In this document: positions 1 to 9,129 of the stretch, piece after piece
Layout: each line of letters begins with the position of its first letter
Numbering within the stretch: position 1 is the stretch's first letter
Assembly: GCF_040958095.1 (NCBI RefSeq)
Contig: NC_091173.1
Coordinates: 15,749,530 to 15,813,529 of the forward strand
Source: Procambarus clarkii
Lineage: Eukaryota; Arthropoda; Malacostraca; Decapoda; Cambaridae
DNA length: 64,000 nt
Direction: 5' to 3'
Position numbers and translations under genes: made by a program
Notes under the pieces: generated by a model
The model's input: only the letters and a program-made list of their open reading frames with translations
Database searches by the model: none
What the model was told of the DNA's origin: nothing

Positions 1-1
1 A

Positions 2-188
2 AGAGGTCATAGATTTAAACTAAACAAAGATGCTGATGAAATACATTACAAGAAAATTCACTTTTGCAAATAGACTGGTAGATGGTTGGAACAAGATAGG
101 TGAGAAGGTGGTGGAGGCCAAAACCGTTAGTAATATCAAAGCATTATATGACAAAGAATGCAGGGAAGACGGGACACCACGTGCATAG
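2..188 (+). pseudogene. LINE reverse-transcriptase C-terminal remnant
   Basis: The last part of a non-LTR retrotransposon polyprotein. Frame 2 reads RGHRFKL near the left edge, then the frame shifts by one base around 57-62 and continues FANRLVDGWNKI, KVVEA and KALYDKE to a TAG at 186-188. The same order (RGHRWKL, then VSKWN, VVEA, SFK) is seen in the better preserved copy at 18553-18864. The body of the element lies outside the window. Seen: the peptide order and the frameshift. Inferred: dead copy. Confidence 0.75.
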
Positions 189-845
189 CTCTCATCCTGT
201 AACTACACTTAAGTAATTACACACACAAACACTCATACATGTGTACCTTTGCATATTTCTAAAGTTATATATAATGAATATCACAATTGATACATCAATT
301 TATGATCACAAAAAATTTACACAATTGGAAACCAAAGAAACACGGACCAGGTTACTTCGTGCAGCACCTCACCCCCATTTCTACCAAAAAAGCTAACTTC
401 TCCAGTCTACTACAACTAAAACACGATAGGCAGAGACTAATAAAAGGCGTTTTCATTTTCTACAAGTTGAATAATGCTTTCTTGGTTGCCCAAAATGCTA
501 TGCGTGCTAGTGGCTTTACAAGAATGAAAAATCAACTACATTTCTATGATCTCTCTTAACCCCCAATGTACCTTCTTGCATATAAATAGATAAAATAAAC
601 AATGTAAAAAACAAAAAAAAAATTCAGAATGATTTTTTTTTTGCACTACAAAAAATGTATGAAAATAGCCTGTGCAATTAGGGGGATAATAGATTTATAA
701 TTAAATTAAAAAAAAATCATTTAAATCGCATATGAGAGCCTCCAACTAGTTACAGCTTCCTACTTTAATTGCAGCTCCAGTTTCTTGTCGCTGCCAGTCT
801 ACTGATCCATCTGTGAAGTATGTGAAGCTGTCTATATGGTTTTGT
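189..845. other. No gene seen; AT-rich, old LINE 3'-end motif
   Basis: AT-rich sequence without a recognisable gene. A 90-codon frame (287-559) has no domain I know. It overlaps the motif ATGCGTGCTAGTGGCTTTAC near 495-520, which recurs in LINE 3' ends at 6425 and 41460. This is probably decayed retroelement 3'-UTR ending near the AATAAA-like run at about 580-600. Confidence 0.5.
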
Positions 846-950
846 TAGGCTATACCTGTATATTACACACTGCACTTAATATGCTGAATAATTAAGGAGT
901 AAAATTATTCATAATAATAAGTGCAGAATTTAATATACAGGTATAGCCTA
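846..950. repeat. Inverted repeat, about 33-bp arms
   Basis: Left arm 846-878 (TAGGCTATACCTGTATATTA, then five unpaired bases, then TGCACTTA) pairs with right arm 918-950. Twenty plus eight bases match perfectly. The 39-bp centre is AT-rich. It could be a MITE or foldback remnant; no target duplication was recognised. Confidence 0.75.
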
Positions 951-1523
951 ATGAAACACTTAAGAACTCGGTGAATATACGATTTAATTTAATATAAATC
1001 CACTATGCAGAAATTTAAGGAACGAATGCTTCCATCAATATTGTCCATATAAATTAATTAGGTCTATTCACTATTATTTAGCAATAATCAAATAAGTTCA
1101 ACATGCCTTTAGTACTGGAACTATTTTTATTCTCAAAAGAAATATTTAAGTTGCTAGATAAATTTAAATATTTTAAGGTAATCCAATATCTGTAATATAT
1201 GAATATACTGTAGTAGGAAGAATCCGTCAAGTCCAGTACACCTGTCAAGAGTTAGAAGTGAGCCTAACATCTTGTCAGCTGTATAACATGTCATTAAGAC
1301 GCTGCACAGTTTACCTAGACTCACATACACCCCAGCAGTGTCTACACCACACACACGCCTAAAAACCACCGTATATTATACACATTCTCATGTTATGCGT
1401 CAGTCTTAAATTAGAAGTGTATGGGGTGCTGGCCCCGGCCCCGCCTACATCGCCTCCTCAGCCCTCTCTATCACCCCGCCCTCATGATGGATAATAATCT
1501 ATCCTGGCCGGCACTGTACTTAC
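951..1523. other. No gene seen; possible intron side of the 1524-1616 exon
   Basis: Single-copy-looking sequence with no recognised domain. If the minus-strand exon at 1524-1616 is real, this stretch is the start of its first intron. GC and CpG rise from about 1430 towards the exon. Confidence 0.35.
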
Positions 1524-1616
1524 AGTAAGGGGCTTCCGTGGTCCTGTCTGCTCATCCTCGGACTCGTCAGAATCCTCATCTGTGCCAAGCTTTCTCCGTC
1601 GCCTTCTGTCCGCCAT
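1524..1616 (-). CDS. Candidate first coding exon of an unidentified gene (possibly CASC3/Barentsz-like)
   Basis: On the minus strand an ATG in good context (ACCAACATGGCG) at 1616-1614 opens 31 codons: MADRRRRRKLGT, an acidic Asp/Ser/Glu stretch, then TGPRKPLT. The frame then meets a perfect splice donor, ACT|GTAAGT, at 1523-1518. The exon is 93 nt, so the intron is phase 0. Translation beyond the donor runs only 16 codons to a stop. CpG-rich surroundings fit a promoter-proximal exon. The opening MADRRR followed by an acidic Ser/Glu region resembles what I remember of CASC3/MLN51/Barentsz, the exon-junction-complex core factor, but 31 residues of biased composition are not enough to assign it. 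Remaining exons would lie left of 1 or be too short to see. A foldback repeat begins only 38 bp upstream of the ATG, so the 5' UTR is very short, spliced, or inside that repeat. Confidence 0.45.
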
Positions 1617-1654
1617 GTTGGTCTTGTTGCGACTGGGCCGATGGTTACTATCCT

Positions 1655-1730
1655 GTTGACCAGACCACACACTAGATGCTGAAGCTCACAAGACGACGTT
1701 ACGGTCTGTCCTGGACCATTCTCAAGTCAA
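1655..1730. repeat. Diverged single arm of the 36.5-kb foldback family
   Basis: GACCAGACCACACACTAGA, then GACGACGTTACGGTCTGTCC, then GACCATTCTCAAGTCAA match one arm of the foldback at 36493-36650 with several substitutions. Only one arm is present here. It sits directly upstream of the candidate first exon. Confidence 0.75.
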
Positions 1731-1742
1731 TTATGATGAGGA

Positions 1743-1813
1743 AGTTGTTGTTGTTTTGGACTTAGCTACTTAGAACGAAATGTCCATGTAGCACGGGCTA
1801 TGGTGAGCCCGTA
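1743..1813 (+). repeat. Dispersed repeat with hairpin and GCACGGGCTATGGTGAGCCC core
   Basis: GTTGTTGTTGTTTTGGA, then a degraded hairpin, then GCACGGGCTATGGTGAGCCC. The same order occurs at 4550-4612 and 46108-46183. The family is not classified here; no coding potential. Confidence 0.7.
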
Positions 1814-2258
1814 ATTTAGTTCGGTTATTTGTGATGTTCGGTTTGTTATTGTGGACTACGGTAACGTAAAACTGAATTCATGTACTACTGCAGTCCATTA
1901 ATACAACAGCACTGGTGATGTGGTCCGCTCACTCCCTCGATGAAAATGTAAGTGATGAGAAAGTAGATGTAGGCAATAAATAGGCAAGAGAGAGGCGAGG
2001 AGCGAAGTAAGGTGTAGTAGAAGGGATAGTAGTAGGAATAAGAACTCAAGTTCATTCAAGTTCAAGTATGTTTATTGAGATAAGAAAGAAATACATCTCA
2101 AAGGGATAGAGTAGCTTAGGCTATTTCTACCCCCCCCCCCCCCTCTACTTAAAGTCCCTCAAAGGGAGCACAAATTCAGTGAATACAAATAGACAAATAA
2201 CATTACAAGAATCCCACTTAACATTGCAGGTTAATGTAGTAAGCACAGCATATAATTG

Positions 2259-2678
2259 TTATACTCTTGGGGCAAAATTCTTGTAGCTCCTAAGTATACT
2301 GTCTATCATACCATTATCACACATCCAAACAATTTGATGTGGTACACTACTTATTTCCTTATTTCTATAGTTATCAATAAGTTGACACTCGAATACATAA
2401 TGTTCTAAGGTGTCGGCGTGCGGCATACTACATAATTTACACTCCTTATCTTTTTCACTGACATCAACACCGTATTGCCAGATATATTTGTATCCTAATC
2501 TTAATCTCATGTAAATTGAATCCTTCCAAGTAGACTTTCCTTTACCATAGGTGAAGGACGAGTTTGTATTTATTACTGAATAATTCTTAAGTGTGTTACT
2601 ACTGTCCACCATTGCCATTCTCTTTATCATTTCTTCACCCTTTTGGATCATCTTGATTCTTGTTTTTATTTGTTTCAA
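2259..2678 (-). pseudogene. LINE C-terminal Cys/His region
   Basis: About 139 codons following RNase H. It contains RLRLGYKYIWQ and a CKLC-x(n)-H-x(4)-EHYVFEC zinc-knuckle-like motif. The same arrangement is found at 6556-6990, 15285-15670 and 58674-59117, which defines a recurring C-terminal module of these elements. Confidence 0.8.
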
Positions 2679-2697
2679 GGTTAACTGACATACAACA

Positions 2698-3109
2698 TCA
2701 ACAAGAGTTTTTTTCCGTGGCTCTCTTCGCTATCTCATCAACTACCTCATTCAACAGTATTCCCACGTGTGAAGGGATCCACATGAATCTTACTTTATAC
2801 CCAGTTTTTTCTAATTTCTTAACATTCTCTCTACACTCTATCACAATATTCTGGTATACTGGGCGTCTGATATTTAAAGACTCTAACGCTCCTCTACTGT
2901 CAATAAAGAAGCAGGTATTTTTTACCACATTTGACTACTTCAAGTAATCCTGCTAATACACCTTGGAGTTCAGCCTGCGTAGAAGAGACATTGTCAGTTA
3001 AGCGGCGTCCAATAATAGTATCTACAGTGCCGATGTCAGTGTACTCCCTGATCAAGACTCCACATCCTGCCTTCCCATCCCTAGCTACTGACCCATCACA
3101 ATATACATG
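2698..3109 (-). pseudogene. RNase H domain of LINE, frameshifted
   Basis: Starts HVYCDGSVARDGKAGCG (first catalytic Asp), then TQAELQGVLAGL (catalytic Glu), then after a one-base frameshift near 2905-2915 the IDSRGALESL box (second Asp), and WIPSHVGILLNEVVDEIAK (last Asp). The D-E-D-D quartet of type I RNase H is therefore all present, but split between two frames. It removed the RNA strand during retrotransposition in the ancestral element. Confidence 0.85.
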
Positions 3110-3322
3110 TAGTGTTTGCTGTAGGTAATTTTCTAATTATACAATCATATGTTGCCCTCAGCTCTCCTATTTCATACATACCTTTTTATTTTGCAAGGGA
3201 ATAATTACTACATCTACATTACAATCCTCCCATGGTGGTGTGACTTGTCTCTTAGGCACAGTAATATGTTCTGAAATAACGCCATACTTTATAACATTAG
3301 AGCATAAGGTACTCATATATGC

Positions 3323-3640
3323 TCACTTCTTTATCATACATTGTTCATTACTTTCCGCCTTTTGAACTGAGAGGATTAATTCATTAGCTCCCCCACCTCT
3401 CATTAATCTTATGGCAGTGGCTACATTTATCTCTGAAATTCTATCCCCAATACTCTGCAAATTCAACTCCATCCTCATTATCTCAATCATAGCATTTCTT
3501 GGGCATTCTAAGATAAATCTCACGGCTTCATTTTGTACCTTCTCCAACTTGCCCATCCTACCTTTACCTAAACAAGAAATGACAGGTGCAGCATAATCAA
3601 TAAGGGATCTTACAGTACTCAAGTATATCATTCGTAGCAC
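3323..3640 (-). pseudogene. RT C-terminal (thumb/connection) fragment
   Basis: About 105 codons: TVRSLIDYAAP, then LEKVQNEAVRFILECPR and an RMELNLQSIGDRI segment. The R-(S/P)-x-(I/L)-(D/E)-Y-A and LEKVQ-x-A-x-R motifs mark the region just after the RT palm in LINE proteins. The catalytic FADD box is missing because of the 5' truncation at about 3640. Confidence 0.8.
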
Positions 3641-3714
3641 TATGCAAAATCCTTGTCAATGAACTGACCGATCCCGAGTGATGAAGATACGTGGATAATG
3701 TGTGCGTCACTTAG

Positions 3715-3716
<2 letters not shown>

Positions 3717-3768
<52 letters not shown>

Positions 3769-3769
3769 T
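3717..3769. repeat. (AAT)n microsatellite
   Basis: Uninterrupted AAT triplets, directly followed by a minus-strand LINE 3' end, so on the minus strand the tract forms the element's tail. Confidence 0.95.
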
Positions 3770-4290
3770 TTTATTTACAAGTAGGTACAATGGGATTGTG
3801 AAGTTACACATGATTGGTATTTTTGCATTCTTGAAAAGCCACTAACACGCATAGCGTTTCGAGGTGAAGCACTATTGAGTCTGATCAGTAACTGAAAGAC
3901 GACCGTGCAGACCTCTTCCTTGGCTATAGTCACATCAAAAAGCCTAAATTAATAGGCTCTCTTTCCCTGACAATGGTATACTATAGTAATTTAGGTCAAC
4001 TTAAAGAGCAAGTCACAATAAAGTGTTTAGTCTGTCATGAACGATAACCGTTTTCTTTGAAAGCTTACGTTTTCTTTTACCTTATTTCAGCCCTTTGTAC
4101 GGTATAACTGATGACAATCAAAAAGGAAAAATTACTTTTATTTATTTATCTTTTTATATACAAAAAGATACACTGGATTATGTTAATACAGGTTTTGATG
4201 ATTAATTGGTTCATTTATGAAAGGCCACCTACACGCAGAGCATTTCGGGCAAGTCTTAAAACTAACATTTAGAATGCTAATTTAAAATCG
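3770..4290 (-). mobile_element. Two LINE 3'-end fragments
   Basis: Two copies in minus orientation: 3770-3865 (TTATTTACAAGTAGGTACAA through GCCACTAACACGCATAGCG) and 4140-4275 (GGCCACCTACACGCAGAGC, then ATTTCGGGCAAG). Both correspond to the 3' end that is complete at 41450-41597, ending in a CCTGAATAAA-type signal. The 3866-4139 interval between them shows no recognisable feature. Confidence 0.65.
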
Positions 4291-4299
4291 GAAGTCAAT

Positions 4300-4930
4300 A
4301 TTTAACACATGCCAATAAATATAACACTACCAAGGGATATACACACCGAAAGATGTATCCCTCTTCTCTGTGTATAAATATATATTGATAGTTTACTTTA
4401 ATCCTGGACTATATACAGGAATAAAGCATATTTGCTATTGTGGTGGCATTATGTTATCACCCACCCGAGCCATTGATAGGCTATAAGCCCAAAACCCATA
4501 CAAAATAACACCAGATAGGGGAAAAGGATGTATACACCGAGGGATTTACCTAGTTGTTTACGATTCAGCTACTGGGAACAAAAAAGTTCCAAGTAGCACG
4601 GGCTATGGTGAGCCTATAGTGGACTTACCCGGGACATTAGCGGGGCTGTAACTGTTTACCCAGCTTAACGGAGAGTATACGCTGAGTTTACTTTATTTCT
4701 GGTTATATCCAGGATTAAAGTATAGTTGTTGGTTGGTCAGAATAAACGTTAATAACTCTCCAGAGGTTGATAAGCCTTAAACCCAACAGCAACCCAAAAT
4801 TATACTTAAAGTATACCCCCCCCCCCCATCTCTACTTGTATATACAAAGAGAGTTTACTGTAGTCCTAAATTATATATGTTCAAGACTTAATGTATTGGT
4901 AGGTCAGCTAATAATTATAATTTAGTTATA
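4300..4930. repeat. Tandemly arranged diverged dispersed repeats
   Basis: Three diverged copies of a block beginning GTTTACT(T/G)TA and containing (A/C)CAGGA(A/T)TAAAG(C/T)AT occur near 4390, 4685 and 4850. The first two are followed by a GATAGGCTATAAGCCC or GATAAGCCTTAAACCC segment. Between them, 4550-4612 is a copy of the GCACGGGCTATGGTGAGCC family. A C-run is at about 4818-4829. No coding frame. Confidence 0.55.
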
Positions 4931-5029
4931 AAAAATACAAAGGATTGGATGCAGTTGTTACTTCTAATATTTACAGTTGAGGACCATTCAGGCTTGTTTG
5001 CATTTACAGTGTATATTTAGAAAATTGCG

Positions 5030-5066
5030 TTAAGCTACTATAATTACGCATAGCGTTTCAGATATT
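5030..5066 (-). repeat. Short copy of the LINE 3'-end motif
   Basis: GCTACTATAATTACGCATAG, then CGTTTCAG: the same motif as at 3840 and 4230, here truncated just before the tRNA gene. Confidence 0.5.
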
Positions 5067-5079
5067 AAACAAAAACAAT

Positions 5080-5151
5080 TTCCCGTGCCGGGAATCGAAC
5101 CCGGGCCTCGCGGGTGAGAGCCGCGTATCCTAGCCACTAGACAACACGGGA
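5080..5151 (-). tRNA. tRNA-Glu-CTC: tRNA-Glu (anticodon CTC)
   Basis: The 72-nt minus-strand sequence folds as a canonical cloverleaf. Acceptor 5' TCCCGTG (5151-5145) pairs fully with CACGGGA (5087-5081), discriminator A at 5080. The D arm carries TAGTGGCTAGG (A-box). The anticodon stem CGCGG/CCGCG encloses loop CTCTCAC with anticodon CTC, reading GAG (Glu). The T arm carries GGTTCGATTCC (B-box). No intron and no CCA encoded, as expected for a eukaryotic nuclear gene. A clear four-T terminator was not seen immediately downstream. Stem integrity argues for a working gene rather than a SINE head. Confidence 0.95.
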
Positions 5152-5422
5152 TACTGTCAGTTCGCCGAGGTAAAATAAGGAGCCTTTACCAATTGAGGTA
5201 CATTTCTGTTTTAATATTGTACAGTAAAGGCAGTGAGTTGAACACTGCGAGATACTACGATGAGGAAATTAGATTTGTTTTACTTTTGAATAAAATATAT
5301 GCTGAGATGTACTGGAAAAGGCTGCAGGCACATAATGGGATCACGAACTGAATCCCAGTTTCATGTACCTAAATTCACCTGAAGGCGTGAATCATTCTGT
5401 TAGTTTCGACGGGGACAGTAAG

Positions 5423-6365
5423 AACATAAGAACATAAGAACAAAGGTAACTGCAGAAGGCCTATTGGCCCATACGAGGCAGCTCCTATTCTATAACCACC
5501 CAATCCCACTCATATACTTGTCCAACCCGTGCTTGAAACAATCGAGGGACCCCACCTCCACAATGTTACGCGGCAATTGGTTCCACAAATCAACAACCCT
5601 GTTACTGAACCAGTATTTACCCAAGTCTTTCCTCAATCTAAACTTATCCAATTTATATCCATTGTTTCGTGTTCTGTCCTGTGTTGATACTTTTAATACC
5701 CTATTAATATCCCCCCGGTTATGTCCATTCATCCACTTGTAAACCTCTATCATGTCACCCCTAACTCTTCGCCTTTCCAGTGAATGCAACTTAAGCTTTG
5801 TTAATCTTTCTTCATATGAAAGATTTCTAATTTGGGGAATTAACTTAGTCATCCTACGCTGGACACGTTCAAGTGAATTTATATCCATTCTATAATATGG
5901 CGACCAAAACTGAACTGCATAATCTAAATGGGGCCTAACTAGAGCAAGATATAGCTTGAGAACCACACCAGGTGTCTTGTTACTAACGCTGCGATTAATA
6001 AATCCAAGTGTCCGATTTGCCTTATTACGAACATTTATGCATTGATCCTTTTGTTTTAAATTCTTACTAATCATAACTCCCAGATCCCTTTCGCAATCCG
6101 ACTTCGCAATCACAACACCATCTAGCTCGTATCTTGTAACTCTATCATCATTACCTAACCTCAGAACTTTACATTTATCAGCATTAAACTGCATCTGCCA
6201 ATCCTTTGACCATTTCAAAACCCTATCTAGATCAACTTGAAGTGATAGTGAGTCCTCCTCCGAATTAATTTCCCTACCGATTTTCGTATCATCGGCAAAT
6301 TTGCAAATGTTGCTACTCAAACCTGAATCTAAATCATTTATATATATTATAAACAACATTTATAT
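5423..6365 (-). mobile_element. 5'-truncated LINE with long open RT fragment
   Basis: A minus-strand non-LTR element truncated in the RT palm at about 6360. The 3' UTR contains GCCAATAGGCCTTCTGCAGT and ends in GTTCTTATGTTCTTATG repeats at about 5450-5423. Very similar wording (GGGCCAATAGGCCCTCTGCA) follows the PLE frame at 49000, so this 3' segment is shared between unrelated element types. Confidence 0.85.
5490..6359 (-). pseudogene. LINE reverse transcriptase, C-terminal half (open frame)
   Basis: 289 uninterrupted codons. Residues 1-10 are the end of RT motif 4 (LFIIYINDLD). KFADDTKIG at about residues 20-28 carries the catalytic FADD box. Then come DKCKVLRLG, RDLGVMISKNL, VRPHLDYAVQFW, LERVQRRMTKLIPQ, SYEERLTKLKL, RRVRGDMIEVYKW and the C-terminal FSNRVVDLWNQLP. 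The usual N-terminal endonuclease and RT motifs 0-3 are missing. No frameshift or stop within the retained part suggests a fairly recent insertion. It is a fragment that cannot move by itself. Confidence 0.9.
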
Positions 6366-6372
6366 ATATTAT

Positions 6373-6421
6373 GCCTTGTAATCAATGATTACAAGGCAAC
6401 TTGCCTTGATTACAAGGCAAG
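6373..6421. repeat. Two adjacent short palindromes
   Basis: 6373-6397 has 12-bp perfect arms (GCCTTGTAATCA) around one base. 6400-6421 has 9-bp arms (CTTGCCTTG) around ATTA. They share the core CCTTG...CAAGG and lie at the junction between one LINE and the next LINE 3' end. Confidence 0.85.
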
Positions 6422-6424
6422 CGT

Positions 6425-6550
6425 TTCTGCCCGAAACGCTTTGCGTAATAGTGGCTTTAGGCATTGTATGTACTAGCTCTATCTACAAATCCATCAATGT
6501 TTGTATCTCACCTTGTATATATGTACTTTACCTGAATAAAAATTTGATTT
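6425..6550 (+). mobile_element. LINE 3'-end fragment
   Basis: CCCGAAACGCTTTGCGTAAT, AGTGGCTTTAGGCATTGTAT and a final CCTGAATAAAAATTTGATTT. Same 3' end as at 41450-41597. No coding part remains here. Confidence 0.7.
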
Positions 6551-6555
6551 GATTT

Positions 6556-6990
6556 TTATTTGATCGCAGATATAGTGTCGGAGAGTATATGTCCCAGCTC
6601 TTGTTCACATAGTATACAATTGGAATGTTCACCATTAGGGGATTCATTACCAACAGCCACCTGCCATAGATATCAATATACCAGCTCAATTCTGGCAATT
6701 ACAATGTCTGGTGCATGTTTTATGTTGCCCGCACATATAATTCTCGGTTCTCAACATATGACAGCTCTTTATACTCGTGCTTTCTGCCCTTTGAGTGTCA
6801 GTGACTGTTCTTCTGTCATCCCTAATTTCCTGAAATACTGCGGCTTTTACAACAGAGATTGGAATGCCCAGATCTAACTCAATTTCAGGTTTATCACATG
6901 CAGTTTTAGCTGCCTTGTCCGTGTCATCATGTTGGACAACAAAACACCTATGTGAGATGGCATCCATACAAATGAGACTGAAACTCTTGT
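6556..6990 (-). pseudogene. LINE RNase H end plus Cys/His tail, broken
   Basis: Minus strand: HDDTDKAAKTACDKPEIELD (end of RNase H), then a basic/polar linker, then IARIELVY, an in-frame TGA where related copies have Arg (probable CGA to TGA change), then YLWQVAVGNESP and CILCEQELGHIL. The last Cys of the knuckle is lost by truncation near 6556. Related to the element at 2060-3640. Confidence 0.75.
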
Positions 6991-7140
6991 TGTGTATTAA
7001 TGGTGTTATTTATAATGGATGCTACAACATTCATAGTATCTATTTTGCATGTTGGGGATTTACAACATTGCGGCTTGTTGAGCTGGAATTCAGTTGTTAC
7101 CCCTCGTTTGTGTTACATTTGACCTTTTAAGGAAGTGGGT

Positions 7141-7345
7141 TCGTAGCACAGTTTGCTTCGTTCTAGACTCACACTCTGGGATCCCAGGTTCGATTTCCGG
7201 ACGGGAGCATAAACGGCTGTGCAAGTTTCCTTTCACCTAATGCCTTTGTTCACCTAGCAGCAAATATATATAGGTACCCTGGAGTTAGGCAGCTGTTGTG
7301 GGGGTGGCATCCTAGGAAGGTTCAGTAGTTCTTCCTTGGGAGGAC
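7141..7345 (+). mobile_element. tRNA-derived SINE
   Basis: A tRNA-like head with B-box GGTTCGATTTCC at 7187-7198, then a body with TTTCACCTAATGCC, TTCACCTAGCAGCAAAT and GGTACCCTGGAGTTAG. I recognise this body from decapod SINEs. The A-box is degenerate and the 3' domain (seen separately at 44535-44600) is missing. Confidence 0.75.
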
Positions 7346-7349
7346 CGAA

Positions 7350-7552
7350 ACAAGCCTGAAGCATATATATACACACGGGCTGTCTGTCTTCAACACGGGA
7401 GACATCTCCCGTCACGCAGGGTGCAGTCGCACCTCCACAGATCTCCAGTATCAGCTCTTGATACTGGTAATGGCTCAAAAGGGCCACCACTTATGGGCTA
7501 TTCATGCCCGTGCCACCTTTTGGGTAGCTTAATCTTCATCAATCAATCAATC
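7350..7552 (+). repeat. Dispersed repeat ending in CAATCAATCAAT
   Basis: Contains small hairpins (CAGTATCAGCTCTTGATACTG-type and GGCTCAAAAGGGCC) and a 3' end CATGCCCGTGCCACC, GGGTAGC, AATCTTCATCAATCAATC. The same 3' end closes the RNase-H LINE at 59272-59325, so this is probably that element's 3' UTR. Confidence 0.6.
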
Positions 7553-8079
7553 GTCTTCAAGAGAACACATTAACTTGTTCAGTATTTTGATGGTCTCGAT
7601 GAGATGAGCCCTGTCATGTCTGGTGTGTATCGTTGTTAATCCTGTGGCCTCAACCGTTCCTGGTATGAAAACTGACTTAATTCTGGGGTGAATTTTATAG
7701 CTCTGTGCGGTACTTTCTCCAAAGAAGAAGATATTGCATGTCTTTTTGAAGGTGAGATCTCCATGGTTGCTCTGCTACAAAATATATTACATTTATTAAT
7801 CATGACTTTTGCCTGAAACCGCGTTATTTCACGGTCACGAACTGTATGGTCTTCATATGCTTCACTGTTTCTCGTGTGGTTAGTGTCTCAGTACCTTGCA
7901 AGGGGGATGTATGTTAGGTACACTGGCCTGTAATTTAGTGCTTCTTCTTTATCTTTCTTAATGTTAAACACTGGTATTAGGCTATTATTTTCCCATGCCC
8001 GAGGAAGTCTCCTTGCCCCGGTATCACCACTAAACATACAGTGTGCTCCAATTCCTGCTTTACCTTCTCCTCTTATCAC
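7553..8079 (-). pseudogene. Internally deleted LINE RT fragment
   Basis: Upstream part (8079-7920) has PRAWENNSLIPVFNIKKDKE and ALNYRPVYLT, the start of the RT domain. Downstream part (about 7750-7553) has SLEKVPHRAIKFTPELSQ, SYQERLR, then after a one-base frameshift GLTTIHTRHDRAHLIETIKI. The catalytic palm between them has been deleted. Ends where the repeat at 7552 begins. Confidence 0.7.
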
Positions 8080-9125
8080 AATAACACTTAATTTCTAGCT
8101 TGTTATTCTTACTTCTTCCATGTCTGCCATTTATTTTGGTTCCCTTGTGTATACCGTCATGGAATCCCTGGTTAATGTCCGCCTGTCTGTGTCTCTCAAT
8201 CAATCTCAAATATAAAACATGGTCTTTGGCGAGACAAAATGAGAATAATTACCGAGAAACAAGGAACCTGGGCTGTGAGAGAGCGACTAGCGGCCCACTG
8301 GCTCGTAAACGAGTCTACAGTCTAATTTGAATCACCTTGCTTAGCATAACAAAACGCCGGCCCACATTACCTGGGGCTGCTACACGGACGAATTTGAACT
8401 TTACCTTTCAAACATCGTCGACGTATTTTATGTATATATGATATAACAATTGAAGTGCGGTATATATAATTAGAAAAATGAAATTTGAGCATAATAATGA
8501 AAATTTATATTGGAAAAACTGTGATTCAAGCGAAATAATCAATGATATTTTAAGTATTTTATGTGAGGTGGGTAAGGAGGCGAGGTTTCGGACGAAGGTG
8601 ACATCCTAATCCGTGCGTCGTGACCTCGGCTGGTTATGTTCGCCTGATGGCCATAATTTGTATACGCGAGCTTTGTGCTCTACCTAATGAAGATGTAAAT
8701 GTGTGGAGGAGTCACGGCTGAGCCTCTCCTGTGTAGTGAGGTTGTGGCAGGTGGTGAGGTGGTTATAGGTGGTAGTAGATGGTGAGGTGGTGGTGGCAAG
8801 AGATGAGGTGGCGGTAGGTGGTGAGGTAGTGACAGGAAATGAGGTGGTGAAGCAGTGGTGGTAGTGCAACCCGTTCTCGCACTTGCTTATAGTCAATATT
8901 GGCTTATTTAATAAGTGCATATGTAACATACTAATTAATTGTAAATATTTTAGTTTACCTTGAAAAGCTTCATAGAAAACACCGACCTCACCTAACCTTC
9001 TTGAGGTGGTAGGCGGTGGAGTAGTAAGGTGGTGGAGGCAGGTAATGGTGGAAGGTGAAGCGGTACGTGTTTGTAGGTACTTACCTATCAGTACTTATCT
9101 ATCAATGTCTACCGGGAAGTGAGGT
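8080..9125. other. No gene seen
   Basis: Nothing recognisable as a gene. 8740-8860 is low-complexity GGTGGTGAGGTGG-type sequence on the plus strand, and a similar short run is at 9005-9060. 8420-8560 is AT-rich. Confidence 0.5.
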
Positions 9126-9129
9126 CTAG

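Larger units (their letters stand above)
2060..3640 (-). mobile_element. 5'-truncated RNase-H-bearing LINE
   Basis: A minus-strand non-LTR element containing, in order, the RT tail (3640-3323), an RNase H domain (3109-2698) and a Cys/His C-terminus (2678-2259), then a 3' UTR to about 2060. The element stops abruptly near 3640, so the RT palm is missing. A C-run at about 2131-2143 lies in the 3' UTR. Domain order fits RNase-H-carrying LINE clades (I/R1/Jockey type); exact clade not decided. Frameshifts make it non-functional. Confidence 0.85.
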
